From positions 1-64,000 of the forward strand of contig JBKBII010000003.1 of NCBI GenBank assembly GCA_046299415.1: a DNA stretch of 64,000 nt. Direction: 5' to 3'. The DNA is from JBKBII01 sp046299415. Lineage in GTDB: Bacteria; Pseudomonadota; Gammaproteobacteria; Ectothiorhodospirales; Ectothiorhodospiraceae. Shown here piece after piece: positions 18,915 through 28,665 of the stretch. Position 1 is the first letter of the stretch. Every line of letters starts with the position of its first letter. The translations under genes and the position numbers were made by a program. The notes beneath the pieces are model-generated. The model was not told where the DNA came from. It worked only from the letters and a program-made list of their open reading frames with translations, and did not search any database.

Positions 18915-19460
18915 CAGTAGATTCCGTTTTGTGAGGGGGTCAACGACTCATCGTGCTCAAAAAGCTCGAATGAGCCCTAAGAGATTCGTCGGCCAATATA
19001 GCGCCTGCGTGACGGCCTTCGACCGAATTTGCAACAACACCCCGTTCAGCAGATGCAAGAACCCGATGCTCGAGCAACCGTCCGAGGCACGTGCTTGGGT
19101 CGTCCCGGAGTGAACGGATCTCGAACCCGAGCGCCTCGAAGCGAAAAGAGCACCCACGCTGTATTGGCGGCCGGAATCGTTCCTCAAATGCGTATCCTTC
19201 ACTCGGCGCTGTCCTCGCAATCTTTCGAAAGGACTCGAATGTCCGGACACAAGATCGAAGCTACCGCTGCGCCACAAACTTCGGATACAGCGCGTTAGCG
19301 ACCCGATGACAGTGCATCGTGCGCTTTCGAACCGGCTCTTCAGATTATCGCGAGCCGATCGATATCGCTGGCTCTTTACCCACCGTGACCTCGTGTAACG
19401 TCAAACTCCTGCTTTGGCCCGCTGCCCGGCCTATCCAGCGCCGTGCGCATGATCGACAAA
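18915..19460. other. Gap between pgk and pyk
   Basis: In 546 nt only short arginine/serine-rich frames are open; none looks like a protein. No hairpin with a T-run is visible after pgk. It may hold a pyk promoter. Confidence 0.45.
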
Positions 19461-20639
19461 TTACGCCGCGTTGCGCGCTTCGAGCATCGCCACAGCAGGC
19501 AGCTTCTTGCCTTCGAGGAACTCAAGAAACGCACCGCCACCGGTCGAGATGTAGCTAATTCGGTCCGCCAAACCGTATTTGTCGATCGCCGCCAACGTAT
19601 CGCCACCACCTGCGATCGAAAATGCCTCCGAGGCGGCGATGGCCTCACCCAGCGCCTTGGTGCCATCGGCGAATGCGTCAAATTCAAACACGCCGACTGG
19701 ACCATTCCAAACGATGGTTCCCGCCTTTTTCAGCAGTTCAGCGTAAGACGCTGCAGTCGCAGGGCCTACGTCAAAGATCATCTCATCGTCGGTCACCGCG
19801 CTCACTTTCTTGGTGCTCGCAGGCGTATCTGCGGCGAATGCCTTACCCGTGACCACGTCGGTAGGGACCGGGATTGATGCGCCCTTGGACTCGGCAGCCA
19901 CCATCAAACGCCGAGCCTCGTCGACAAGATCGGGCTCATAAAGCGATCGACCTACAGAGTGACCCTGGGCGGCGATGAAAGTGTTTGCGATACCGCCTCC
20001 GACAATCAACTGATCAACCACCTTCGACAACGCATCGAGGACAGTCAGTTTGGTCGACACTTTCGAGCCGCCCACGATAGCCACCAGAGGCCGCTTGGGA
20101 TTGGAAAGTGCCTTGCCAAGCGCATCAAGCTCGGCGGCAAGCAAGGGCCCGGCGCAGGCGACTGGCGCATGCAGTCCGACGCCATGCGTCGACGCCTGCG
20201 CGCGATGAGCGGTCCCGAAAGCGTCCATCACGTAGATATCGCACAGCGCCGCGTATTGTTTGGCGAGCGTCTGATCGTCCTTCTTTTCGCCCTTGTTGAA
20301 ACGAACGTTTTCCAACAAGACCACTTTTCCGGGTGCGACATCGACACCGTTGAGATAGTCCTTCACCAAAGGCACATCCTGTTCGAGCAGCCCCGACAGA
20401 TGCTGCGCAATTGGGGCAAGGGAGTCCTCCGCCGAAAAGACCCCTTCCTCTGGTCGCCCAAGATGCGACATCAGCATCACCGCCGCCCCACCCGCAAGTG
20501 CCGCCTGAATCGTCGGCAGCGACGCGCGAATCCGAGCGTCCGAGGTCACTACCCCTTCATCGACCGGCACGTTCAGATCCTGGCGGATCAAAACACGCTT
20601 ACCCTTCAAATCGAGGTCGGTCATTTTCATAACGGACAT
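19461..20639 (-). CDS. pgk: Phosphoglycerate kinase
   Basis: Pgk transfers phosphate between 1,3-bisphosphoglycerate and ADP. The 392-residue protein shows RVLIRQDLNVPVDEG, LMSHLGRPE, VVLLENVRFNKGEKK, VMDAFGTAHRAQAS, VAIVGGSKVSTKLTVL, GGGIANTFIAAQG, and the nucleotide-site GPVGVFEFDAFADGT plus GGGDTLAAIDKYG and STGGGAFLEFLEG. MSVMKMTDLDLKGKRV closely matches the E. coli N-terminus, which sets the start at 20639. It lies downstream of gap with a 500-nt spacer. Confidence 0.97.
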   Translation of the reverse strand: MSVMKMTDLDLKGKRVLIRQDLNVPVDEGVVTSDARIRASLPTIQAALAGGAAVMLMSHLGRPEEGVFSAEDSLAPIAQHLSGLLEQDVPLVKDYLNGVDVAPGKVVLLENVRFNKGEKKDDQTLAKQYAALCDIYVMDAFGTAHRAQASTHGVGLHAPVACAGPLLAAELDALGKALSNPKRPLVAIVGGSKVSTKLTVLDALSKVVDQLIVGGGIANTFIAAQGHSVGRSLYEPDLVDEARRLMVAAESKGASIPVPTDVVTGKAFAADTPASTKKVSAVTDDEMIFDVGPATAASYAELLKKAGTIVWNGPVGVFEFDAFADGTKALGEAIAASEAFSIAGGGDTLAAIDKYGLADRISYISTGGGAFLEFLEGKKLPAVAMLEARNAA

Positions 20640-21139
20640 GACGGTCGGTCTCCCTTGCAGTAAGTCCTATTCAAATCGGTCCACGGCCGAACAGTTGTTC
20701 AGCGGCGTCATTGATCCAAAAGCATCGTATTCAACGAGTTTCCCGACGACCGTTGCCGACACTATCGGAACGAGTCGCCCGCTCGACACCAATGCCGATC
20801 TCGGTTGACTGGGGCCGTTGCGTAAAAACAAATGCTTGGGCCAAGCGTCTTAACGTGTCGGAATGGCTCGGTCTGCGCATAAAACAGACAGTCATGTCAC
20901 ACACAGATCGAGTCTTTCTACACGGCACACGATTCGCCCAAACACGTGATTGGTTCACTCCGGGTCGTCTCGATCGGCAATCCAGAAGCGCAGGATTAGC
21001 CAGATATCGAACGCGATTTCCCGACGCTGTAAGCCTCTCATCGCTGTGGAAAGCCTGCTGTTGCAACGCAGGTCACCATTGCATCTCGGACTTGAGTCGA
21101 ACGCGACGCCGAAAACGTCGCGTTCAATCGCAGAGATCT
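20640..21139. other. Gap between gap and pgk
   Basis: No gene is evident. A perfect 10-bp hairpin (21099-21125) sits just past the gap stop. The rest is presumably the pgk leader; TTGCAGTAAG lies close to the pgk start on the plus-strand copy. Confidence 0.45.
21099..21125 (-). terminator. Perfect 10-bp hairpin after gap
   Basis: GAACGCGACG and CGTCGCGTTC pair exactly around a 7-nt loop that reads TTTTCGG on the gap strand. It begins 15 nt after the gap stop. No T-run follows, so it may be an RNA-stabilising end or a Rho-assisted terminator rather than a classical one. Confidence 0.5.
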
Positions 21140-22138
21140 TCAACCAGCCGCGTGCGCCACGACGCGCAGCATATTGCAGGTATAACCATACTCGTTGTCA
21201 TACCACGCGACGACCTTGACGAACGTCGGATCGAGCTGAATGCCGGCGCCGGCATCAAAAATCGACGGCGCGGAGCAACCACGGAAATCCGTCGACACGA
21301 CTTTGTCATCGGTATATGCCAGCACACCCTTCAAAGCGCCTTCGGAAGCCGCCTTCATCGCCTTGCACACATCGTCGTAGGAGGCGTCGCGCTCGAGTTC
21401 TACGGTCAAATCGACGACCGACACATCTGAAGTCGGCACGCGGAAAGCCATACCCGTCAGTTTGCCATTCAACGCCGGCAGAACCTTACCGACGGCCTTC
21501 GCCGCACCGGTTGACGACGGAATGATGTTCTCAAGAATGCCGCGTCCGCCGCGCCAGTCCTTCATCGATGGACCGTCGACGGTCTTCTGCGTGGCCGTTG
21601 CCGCGTGCACCGTACTCATCAGGCCACGCTTGATACCAAACGCATCGTGCAACACCTTCGCCACCGGCGCCAAAGCATTGGTGGTGCAGGAGGCCGCCGA
21701 GATAATGGTCTGGCCAGCGTAATCCTCGTGGTTGACACCGTAAACGAACATCGGTGTCGAATCTTTCGACGGCGCCGACATCACGACGCGTTTGGCACCC
21801 GCATCGATGTGCTTCTGTGCCGTCTCTGCGGTCAGGAAGAAGCCCGTCGACTCAATCACGACATCCACTGCGACATCGGACCACCGCAAGTTGGCGGGAT
21901 CACGCTCAGCCGTCAGTCGGATGCGACTCCCATTAACGACCATATGATCGCCATCGACCGAAATCTCGCCATTGAAACGCCCGTGAACCGAGTCGTATCG
22001 CAACATGTAGGCCAGATAATCGGGCTCGAGCAGGTCATTGATTGCGACCACTTCGAGTTCTGGGAAGTCCTTGGCAATGGCGCGAAACGCCATGCGACCG
22101 ATACGGCCGAAACCGTTGATACCCACCTTCACGGTCAT
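21140..22138 (-). CDS. gap: Glyceraldehyde-3-phosphate dehydrogenase, type I
   Basis: This enzyme oxidises and phosphorylates glyceraldehyde-3-phosphate, or runs in reverse in gluconeogenesis and the Calvin cycle. The 332 residues start MTVKVGINGFGRIGRM. The active-site SAASCTTNALAPV places the catalytic Cys at 151. Asp35 in AINDL suggests NAD preference, by analogy with known structures. Further signatures are HAATATQKTVDGPS, GAAKAVGKVLPALNGKLTG and the C-terminal WYDNEYGYTCNM. It lies 208 nt downstream of tkt and is followed by a strong hairpin. Confidence 0.97.
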   Translation of the reverse strand: MTVKVGINGFGRIGRMAFRAIAKDFPELEVVAINDLLEPDYLAYMLRYDSVHGRFNGEISVDGDHMVVNGSRIRLTAERDPANLRWSDVAVDVVIESTGFFLTAETAQKHIDAGAKRVVMSAPSKDSTPMFVYGVNHEDYAGQTIISAASCTTNALAPVAKVLHDAFGIKRGLMSTVHAATATQKTVDGPSMKDWRGGRGILENIIPSSTGAAKAVGKVLPALNGKLTGMAFRVPTSDVSVVDLTVELERDASYDDVCKAMKAASEGALKGVLAYTDDKVVSTDFRGCSAPSIFDAGAGIQLDPTFVKVVAWYDNEYGYTCNMLRVVAHAAG

Positions 22139-22346
22139 AGTCAGTCCTCTTTAAAGAATCGAATGCCTTGACACGGCAGTGAAACGAAAAGACGACCCTC
22201 ATGCCTCATCGGAAGTCAAAAGGGTCATCGTAGCGATTAATGGGCCAAGCTCCGCCCGAGATCAACACTGGCCCACAACAGCTCGCGCAGCGATGCGATC
22301 ACCCTGGCCTTTAGCTATCGACCGGGACCGCATCACTGATCAGCGA

Positions 22347-24341
22347 TCAAGCGAGATCACGCGCAACCGCTGCGACGTTATCGACGGTAAAGCCGAAGTG
22401 TTTCATCAAAACCCCACCCGGAGCCGACTCACCGAAACGGTCCATGCCAATCACGGCACCGTCGAGACCCGCGTAGCGATACCAACCGGCTGTCGCTGCG
22501 GCCTCAACAACGACTCGACGGCGAACCGATGAGGGCAGGACGGCCTCGATATACGCCGGATCCTGACGCTCAAAAAGTTCGACGCATGGCATCGAAACGA
22601 CACGGACCTTGCGACCCTCGGCAGCCAGCTGATCGGCTGCACCCATCGCCAACGAGACCTCAGAACCGGTCGCGATCAAGATCAGGTCGGGCGCTCCGTC
22701 ACAATCCTTCAGCACATAGCCACCGCGATGGACGTTGGCGACTTGCTCCGCGTCGCGTGGCTGATAGGGCAGATTTTGACGAGACAGAATAAAGGCACTG
22801 GGGCCATCGATACGCTCGATACCGGCCTTCCACGCCACTGCTGTCTCCAACGCATCGCAGGGACGCCAGACGTCGAGGTTGGGGATCAGGCGGAGACTCG
22901 GTGTCTGTTCGATCGGCTGATGGGTCGGGCCATCCTCACCCAGGCCGATCGAATCGTGCGTCAACACATACATGACGCGCTGCTTCATCAGCGCCGACAT
23001 ACGAATGCCATTGCGGGCGTAGTCAGAGAAAATCAGGAACGTGCCGCCGTAAGGGATAAACCCGCCATGCAGCGCAATACCGTTCATCATCGCGGCCATC
23101 GCGAATTCTCGGACGCCGTACCAGATGTAGTTACCTGAGGCGTCTTCCTTGGTCACTGGCCGGGAATGCTTATGCATGGTCAGGTTCGAGCCCGCCAAGT
23201 CTGCTCCACCGCCCAGCAGCTCGGGAAGCGCCGGCGCGTAGCCATTGATCGCATTCTGTGAGGCCTTGCGTGAAGCGATCGTGTCGGCGCTCTCAATGAC
23301 TTGCTTGATGAATGCGTTGGCCTTCGCCGAAAAATCGGCCGGCAGATCGCCAGCCATGCGGCGTTCGAACTCAGCAGCCAGATCCGGATGCGCGGACTTG
23401 TAAGCATCAAAGCGTGCGTTCCAGTCAGCCTCCGCTGCCGCACCCTTGGCCTTCGCATCCCAGCCCGCATAGATGTCTTCCGGGATCACGAACGGCTCAT
23501 GCTTCCAGTCCAATGCCTCACGTGTCAGGGCGATTTCATCTTCACCGAGGGGAGCACCATGGCACTCCTCCTTGCCCGATTTGTTCGGCGAGCCAAACCC
23601 GATCGTTGTCTTGCAGCAAATCAGGGTCGGCCGATCCGGATTCGCGTGCGCGGACTCGATCGCTCGTTTGACAGCTTCGCCGTCGTGTCCATCGACGTTC
23701 GGCACGACGTGCCAGCCGTAGGCCTCAAAACGCTTTGGCGTATCGTCAGTGAACCAGCCCTCGACCTCTCCATCGATCGAAATACCGTTGTCATCGTAGA
23801 AGGCCGTCAGCTTACCCAGCCCCAAGGTCCCCGCCAACGCACAGGCTTCGTGTGAGATCCCCTCCATCATGCAGCCATCACCGAGAAACACGTAGGTGTG
23901 ATGGTCGACGATGTTGTGCCCGTCACGATTGAACTGCGCGGCCAACATTTTTTCGGCCAACGCCATACCGACAGCATTGGTGATGCCCTGACCCAGTGGC
24001 CCAGTCGTGGTCTCGACGCCAGGCGTGTAGCCGTACTCCGGGTGACCAGGCGTACGCGAGTGCATCTGGCGAAAGTTCTGCAACTCGTTGATCGGAAGGT
24101 CGTAGCCCGTCAGATGCAACAGCGAATACACCAGCATCGAGCCGTGACCGTTGGACATCACGAAGCGATCACGATCATGCCAGCCCGGATTGGTTGGGTT
24201 GTGCCTCATGAAGTCGTTCCAGAGCACCTCGGCGATATCCGCCATGCCCATCGGCGCGCCCGGGTGACCCGAGTTGGCCTTCTGCACCGCATCCATGGAT
24301 AGCGCACGGATCGCGTTCGCGAGTTCTCTACGTGAGGTCAT
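22347..24341 (-). CDS. tkt: Transketolase
   Basis: Transketolase moves two-carbon units between sugar phosphates in the pentose phosphate pathway and Calvin cycle, using thiamine diphosphate. The 664-residue protein has the N-terminal pyrophosphate-binding part (SGHPGAPMGMADIAEVLW; GPLGQGITNAVGMALAEK; the TPP motif GDGCMMEGISHEACALAGTL), the pyrimidine domain (ALPELLGGGADLAGSN; GVREFAMAAMMNGIALHGG; THDSIGLGEDGPTHQPIEQ) and the C-terminal domain. MTSRRELANAIRALSMDAVQKANSG fixes the start at 24341; an earlier in-frame ATG at 24386 is unconserved. It heads the tkt-gap-pgk-pyk-fba series. Confidence 0.97.
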   Translation of the reverse strand: MTSRRELANAIRALSMDAVQKANSGHPGAPMGMADIAEVLWNDFMRHNPTNPGWHDRDRFVMSNGHGSMLVYSLLHLTGYDLPINELQNFRQMHSRTPGHPEYGYTPGVETTTGPLGQGITNAVGMALAEKMLAAQFNRDGHNIVDHHTYVFLGDGCMMEGISHEACALAGTLGLGKLTAFYDDNGISIDGEVEGWFTDDTPKRFEAYGWHVVPNVDGHDGEAVKRAIESAHANPDRPTLICCKTTIGFGSPNKSGKEECHGAPLGEDEIALTREALDWKHEPFVIPEDIYAGWDAKAKGAAAEADWNARFDAYKSAHPDLAAEFERRMAGDLPADFSAKANAFIKQVIESADTIASRKASQNAINGYAPALPELLGGGADLAGSNLTMHKHSRPVTKEDASGNYIWYGVREFAMAAMMNGIALHGGFIPYGGTFLIFSDYARNGIRMSALMKQRVMYVLTHDSIGLGEDGPTHQPIEQTPSLRLIPNLDVWRPCDALETAVAWKAGIERIDGPSAFILSRQNLPYQPRDAEQVANVHRGGYVLKDCDGAPDLILIATGSEVSLAMGAADQLAAEGRKVRVVSMPCVELFERQDPAYIEAVLPSSVRRRVVVEAAATAGWYRYAGLDGAVIGMDRFGESAPGGVLMKHFGFTVDNVAAVARDLA

Positions 24342-25509
24342 AGTCTTTGGGCTCCGATCAACGGTTTGAGGTCTAACACGCAACACCTGGAGCGCTGCGC
24401 AACTGAATTCGGTTTGACTTGGCTCACGAGTTCACCCGCCGGGGCTTAGACGCGCGGATCATGCATTAAATACGCTCAGCGCCGAGCGGTAACGGCGGAA
24501 AGGCCTACCTGGTTCGCGTGCGTCATGTACACGGGCGTTAAGCGAGTCCGATGAGGATCTCGCGCACGACCCGCCGCAGGCCTGCTGCACCTCGTGACCT
24601 ATCTCCCAACGAAGCCGGGAGCAATGGCGGGGCAACCGGGATCTCCGGCTAGGCCCCAGTGACAGAGAGCGGGTCTCGCTCGCAGTCGTATGCGCCAATC
24701 GACGTTAACGTTGCAACGGCACGTCGCCATCGGATGGTCAGCCAACGATCCGGCCCGCTTACTCATAGCGAATCAGCGACAATCGAACCATTGACCAGCC
24801 ATTCGATTCACGGGTCTCAGGCCACTGGGGCCCTAATCAAACCTAATGTGGCGCACGTCGCAAGGCGTCTTTCGCGTCGAAAACGTCGTGCATTGTCGCG
24901 ACTTTACGGTTTTGCGGCAAGTTGAACGGCTGGACCGCGCTTCTCCAGCTCGCCGAGCATCGTTTTTCTGAGCCGAGTGGGGCCACGCTAGTTACGCCGC
25001 ATCCTCATAGGTTTCCAACCTCCGGCGCCGACACCCCCGGCCACGCTTTGATCCCGAGCCGCTAGGTGAGCGCTTGCAGTGAGCACGCACTGTCATCTCT
25101 GACAAACCAACGTTCGAAGCGAACCATCCGTGAGCTACGCCGCAGACCGTATCGCGATCTGCGCGACAATCCATCACCACAAACACGCAACGACGAATGT
25201 CTTCGCCATGCCCTTCGCGGCCAGACTGGTGGCGATCCGGCAGCTGAACTGGCGCGCGCCACGAGCGGAGGGCAGCGCAGGCTAAATCGGTGGACGCGAG
25301 AAACACTGCGGGATGGCGCGCCGACCTGCTCGCGCATGGACGCGCTACGCCCACATCTCGTCGTCGGCGCGGTTGTCTTTTCAAGAGTTTCTGAACGAAA
25401 CCACGATGGTTTGACGTGACAACAATGCGCAATTCATCGGTTGGACTTATTCTCTCATCGCCCAATCGATTTCTATGAATTCAAATTCACGTTGCGGAGA
25501 CAGTGCTTA
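24342..25509. other. Longest gap, between divergent tkt and metK
   Basis: About 1,170 nt without a convincing gene. Frames at 24992-25465 (-) and 25066-25419 (+) are rich in Arg and lack any family hallmark. Around 24619-24654 the arms GCCGGGAG and CTCCGGC can pair with one bulge. The stretch must contain the promoters of both flanking genes; I could not place them with confidence. Confidence 0.5.
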
Positions 25510-26679
25510 ATGAGCCAGTCGTACTTGTTTACATCAGAGTCGGTATCCGAAGGCCATCCAGACAAAATGGCGGATCAAGTTTCGGATGCGATCGTCGACG
25601 CCATTCTCACCCAGGATCCGTACGCGCGCATCGCCTGCGAAACTCTGGTCAAGACCGGAGTTGTCGTACTCGCGGGCGAAATCACCACGACAGCGCACAT
25701 CAACTATGAACAGATCGTCCGCGATACCGTCCTGAGCATTGGCTACGACCGCGACGACGTCGGCTTTCACGGCAAGCTTTGCGCGGTCATCAACCTGATC
25801 GGCGAACAATCGCCCGATATCAACCAGGGCGTCGATCGCGACCGCGAGGATCGCACCAATCAGGGCGCTGGCGATCAAGGCCTGATGTTTGGCTACGCCG
25901 TGCGCGAAACCGAAACACTGATGCCCGCACCGATTTTCTACGCACACAAACTAGTCAGACGGCAAGCCGAAGTGCGCAAGAACGGCACGCTGCCATGGCT
26001 GCGTCCAGATGCAAAAAGCCAGGTCACCTTGCGTTATGTCGACGGCGTGCCGACCGGACTCGATGCCGTTGTGTTGTCGACCCAACACTCGCCAGACATC
26101 TCACAGAAACACCTGCACGAGGCCGTATACGAAGAAATTCTCAAGCCCGTCTTGCCGAGGGAATGGCTGGCCCACGTGCCGGCTGATCAGATTCATATCA
26201 ACCCAACCGGGCAATTCATCATCGGTGGCCCGGTCGGTGACTGCGGCCTGACTGGACGCAAGATCATCGTCGACACCTACGGCGGCATGGCCCGTCATGG
26301 TGGCGGCGCATTTTCTGGCAAGGATCCGTCGAAGGTCGATCGCTCAGCGGCCTATGCGGGTCGCTACGTCGCAAAAAATATCGTCGCTGCGGGCTTGGCC
26401 GACAAGTGCGAAATTCAGGTGTCGTATGCGATCGGCGTGGCGCGCCCAACCTCGATTTCGATTGAGACCTTCGGCACGGGCCGTATCGACGACCGCAAAA
26501 TTGAGCAACTCGTTCTCGAACATTTTGACCTGCGGCCCTGGGGACTGATTCAAGGACTCGACCTGCAGCGTCCGATCTATCAGCCAACAGCGGCCTACGG
26601 TCACTTCGGCCGTGAAGACGTCGACCTACCTTGGGAACGCACAAACCGCGCCGAAGTCCTACGTGAGGCCGCAGGCTGA
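25510..26679 (+). CDS. metK: S-adenosylmethionine synthetase
   Basis: MetK makes S-adenosylmethionine from methionine and ATP. The 389-residue length is normal. Signatures: FTSESVSEGHPDKMADQ, the methionine/ATP-site GAGDQGLMFGYA, and the phosphate-loop GGGAFSGKDPSKVDRSAAY. A QSPDINQGV segment lies in the flexible-loop region. The start MSQSYLFTSESV at 25510 matches the family. A GGAG lies about 13 nt upstream. It is followed, after 573 nt, by ahcY, giving SAM synthesis next to removal of its by-product. Confidence 0.97.
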   Translation: MSQSYLFTSESVSEGHPDKMADQVSDAIVDAILTQDPYARIACETLVKTGVVVLAGEITTTAHINYEQIVRDTVLSIGYDRDDVGFHGKLCAVINLIGEQSPDINQGVDRDREDRTNQGAGDQGLMFGYAVRETETLMPAPIFYAHKLVRRQAEVRKNGTLPWLRPDAKSQVTLRYVDGVPTGLDAVVLSTQHSPDISQKHLHEAVYEEILKPVLPREWLAHVPADQIHINPTGQFIIGGPVGDCGLTGRKIIVDTYGGMARHGGGAFSGKDPSKVDRSAAYAGRYVAKNIVAAGLADKCEIQVSYAIGVARPTSISIETFGTGRIDDRKIEQLVLEHFDLRPWGLIQGLDLQRPIYQPTAAYGHFGREDVDLPWERTNRAEVLREAAG

Positions 26680-27160
26680 CGCCGCGATCCCGCCAGAAGT
26701 ATCCTAACTTTGGAATGCGACCCAAAACCCGGCACCCGAGAAAACCCCATTGCATCGGGAACCTGCGCCCCAGGACAACCTCTAGGAGTGGTCGCATAGC
26801 GAGCCGTAAGCGTGTCAGCGATGGTGAATGCTGAGGCGACCGCCTGTCTTCGGGTCACACGCAACAGAGGAGAGAAACCGGCGCGAGCGCCGCTGTCGCG
26901 CAGGACACGAGCACCGATAACGTCCGAGGTCGGCTCGTGGAACCAGATAAGTGGATCGAACGCCCCGCCGTGGCGCGCGAAAGCGCATCGCATCGAGTGC
27001 GGACGCAAACCGACTGCGAACCAAGAACGCCGCGACCACAAGAACGTCCGGAGCCACCCGCAGGCTCGCCCGACCCCAACCGCGGAACGAACGCCGAGGC
27101 AGTGGGCGAGGCCACTAGACAGCCACACCGAGCGGCCCGAAACATAGAGATAACAACACC
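26680..27160. other. Gap between metK and the SAH riboswitch
   Basis: No gene is evident in 481 nt. The arms ATGCGACC (26716-26723) and GGTCGCAT (26791-26798) are perfectly complementary over 8 bp and enclose 67 nt that can fold further (for example CCCGA with TCGGG). It could be a structured metK 3' end. The remaining about 360 nt show nothing I recognise. Confidence 0.45.
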
Positions 27161-27232
27161 TTCACGAGGAGCGCTGCAGCGGAACGATCCGCGAGGCTCG
27201 TGACGGGTTCAACACTTCAAACGGCGCTCATC
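27161..27232 (+). promoter_or_regulatory. S-adenosylhomocysteine (SAH) riboswitch upstream of ahcY
   Basis: The order of paired elements matches the known SAH riboswitch class. P1 pairs CACGAG (27163-27168) with CTCGTG (27197-27202). An internal hairpin is GCGGA (27179-27183) with TCCGC (27188-27192). The conserved segment GAGGAGCGCTGC follows the first arm, and AGGCTCG closes P1. A pseudoknot pairs GAGCGC (27169-27174) with GCGCTC (27224-27229). The aptamer ends about 20 nt before the ahcY ATG. Known members switch on ahcY or metH-type genes when SAH accumulates; the placement close to the ribosome binding site suggests translational control, which is inference. Confidence 0.9.
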
Positions 27233-27252
27233 ACTGACTCACGGAGCCAACC

Positions 27253-28665
27253 ATGAATGCTGTGATGAAACCCCGGAAATCCGCGGACTCGATCGTTCGA
27301 GACCTGAGCCTTGCAGATTTCGGCCGCAAAGAGATCGCAATCGCCGAGACCGAGATGCCTGGCCTGATGGCAATTCGCGACGAATACGCCGCAAGTCAAC
27401 CGCTGAAAGGCGCGCGCATCGCCGGCAGTCTTCACATGACCATCCAGACCGCCGTGCTGATCGAAACGCTGGAAGCGCTCGGTGCGGAAGTCCGCTGGGC
27501 GTCGTGCAACATCTACTCGACGCAGGATCACGCGGCCGCGGCAATTGCCGCCAACGGCACGCCTGTTTTCGCTGTCAAGGGCGAAACGCTCGACGAGTAC
27601 TGGGACTACACGCACCGCATTTTCGAGTTCGACGACGGTGCGAACATGATCCTCGACGACGGCGGTGACGCGACCTTGTTGCTGCACCTCGGTACGCAGG
27701 CCGAAGCCGACCTGAGCGTGCTCGACAATCCGGAGCACGACGAAGCACGCGCAATGTTTGCCGCGATCCGCACGCGACTCGGTCAGGATCCGCATTGGTA
27801 CTCGAAACAAAAGGCCAAGATCATCGGCGTCACCGAAGAAACCACCACAGGCGTTCACCGCCTTTACCAGATGGCGAAAGACGGCCAACTCGGCTTCCCG
27901 GCGATCAACGTCAACGACTCGGTGACCAAATCGAAGTTCGACAACCTATACGGCTGCCGTGAATCACTGGTGGATGCCATCAAACGCGCCACTGATGTGA
28001 TGATCGCCGGCAAAGTCGCCGTCGTCTGTGGTTTTGGCGACGTCGGCAAGGGCTCGGCGCAATCGTTGCGTGGGCTGGGTGCCGTGGTATGGGTCACCGA
28101 GATCGATCCGATCTGCGCGTTGCAGGCCACGATGGAAGGCTACCGTGTCGTGACCATGGACGACGTCGCCGACAAGGCCGACATCTTCGTTACCGCCACC
28201 GGCAACAAAGACGTCATCACCCGCGCCCACATGGAACGCATGAAGGATCAGGCGATCGTCTGCAACATCGGTCATTTCGACTCGGAGATTCAGGTCGCCG
28301 CGCTGCGTGACCTCGAATGGGACAACATCAAGCCGCAGGTCGACCACGTCATCTTCCCCGACGGCCATCGCATCATCCTGCTGGCCGAAGGGCGACTGGT
28401 GAATCTCGGCTGCGCCACCGGCCACCCGAGCTTCGTCATGTCGGCCTCGTTCTCTAACCAGACGATCGCCCAGATCGAACTGTTCAAGAACCACAAACAG
28501 TACGAAAAACGGGTCTACACCCTGCCCAAGCACCTGGACGAAAAGGTCGCGCGCCTGCATCTGAAGAAACTCGGAGCGCGGCTCACTGAGCTATCCGACG
28601 ATCAGGCGCACTACCTTGGCCTACCCAAGCACGGGCCGTTCAAGCCCGACCACTACCGCTACTGA
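27253..28665 (+). CDS. ahcY: S-adenosylhomocysteine hydrolase
   Basis: AhcY splits S-adenosylhomocysteine into adenosine and homocysteine, relieving product inhibition of methyltransferases. The 470 residues include the typical bacterial insertion, with signatures MPGLMAIRDEYA, GSLHMTIQTAVLIETL, SCNIYSTQDHAAAAIA, GVTEETTTGVHRLYQM, VNDSVTKSKFDNLYGCRESL, the NAD-binding VVCGFGDVGKGSAQSL, and the C-terminal DHYRY. CGGAG lies 9 nt before the ATG. The SAH riboswitch immediately upstream gives direct feedback by substrate. A stem-loop follows 31 nt after the stop. Confidence 0.98.
   Translation: MNAVMKPRKSADSIVRDLSLADFGRKEIAIAETEMPGLMAIRDEYAASQPLKGARIAGSLHMTIQTAVLIETLEALGAEVRWASCNIYSTQDHAAAAIAANGTPVFAVKGETLDEYWDYTHRIFEFDDGANMILDDGGDATLLLHLGTQAEADLSVLDNPEHDEARAMFAAIRTRLGQDPHWYSKQKAKIIGVTEETTTGVHRLYQMAKDGQLGFPAINVNDSVTKSKFDNLYGCRESLVDAIKRATDVMIAGKVAVVCGFGDVGKGSAQSLRGLGAVVWVTEIDPICALQATMEGYRVVTMDDVADKADIFVTATGNKDVITRAHMERMKDQAIVCNIGHFDSEIQVAALRDLEWDNIKPQVDHVIFPDGHRIILLAEGRLVNLGCATGHPSFVMSASFSNQTIAQIELFKNHKQYEKRVYTLPKHLDEKVARLHLKKLGARLTELSDDQAHYLGLPKHGPFKPDHYRY

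Noticed and set aside
24619..24654. Structured patch resembling part of a riboswitch upstream of tkt/metK
   Set aside because: Only a bulged 7-bp stem is seen, and no conserved core of any riboswitch class I know, including the SAM classes, is present.
24992..25465. Open frame of 157 codons on the minus strand between tkt and metK
   Set aside because: Composition is dominated by Arg and Ser, no family motif, and it overlaps other equally long frames on the other strand.
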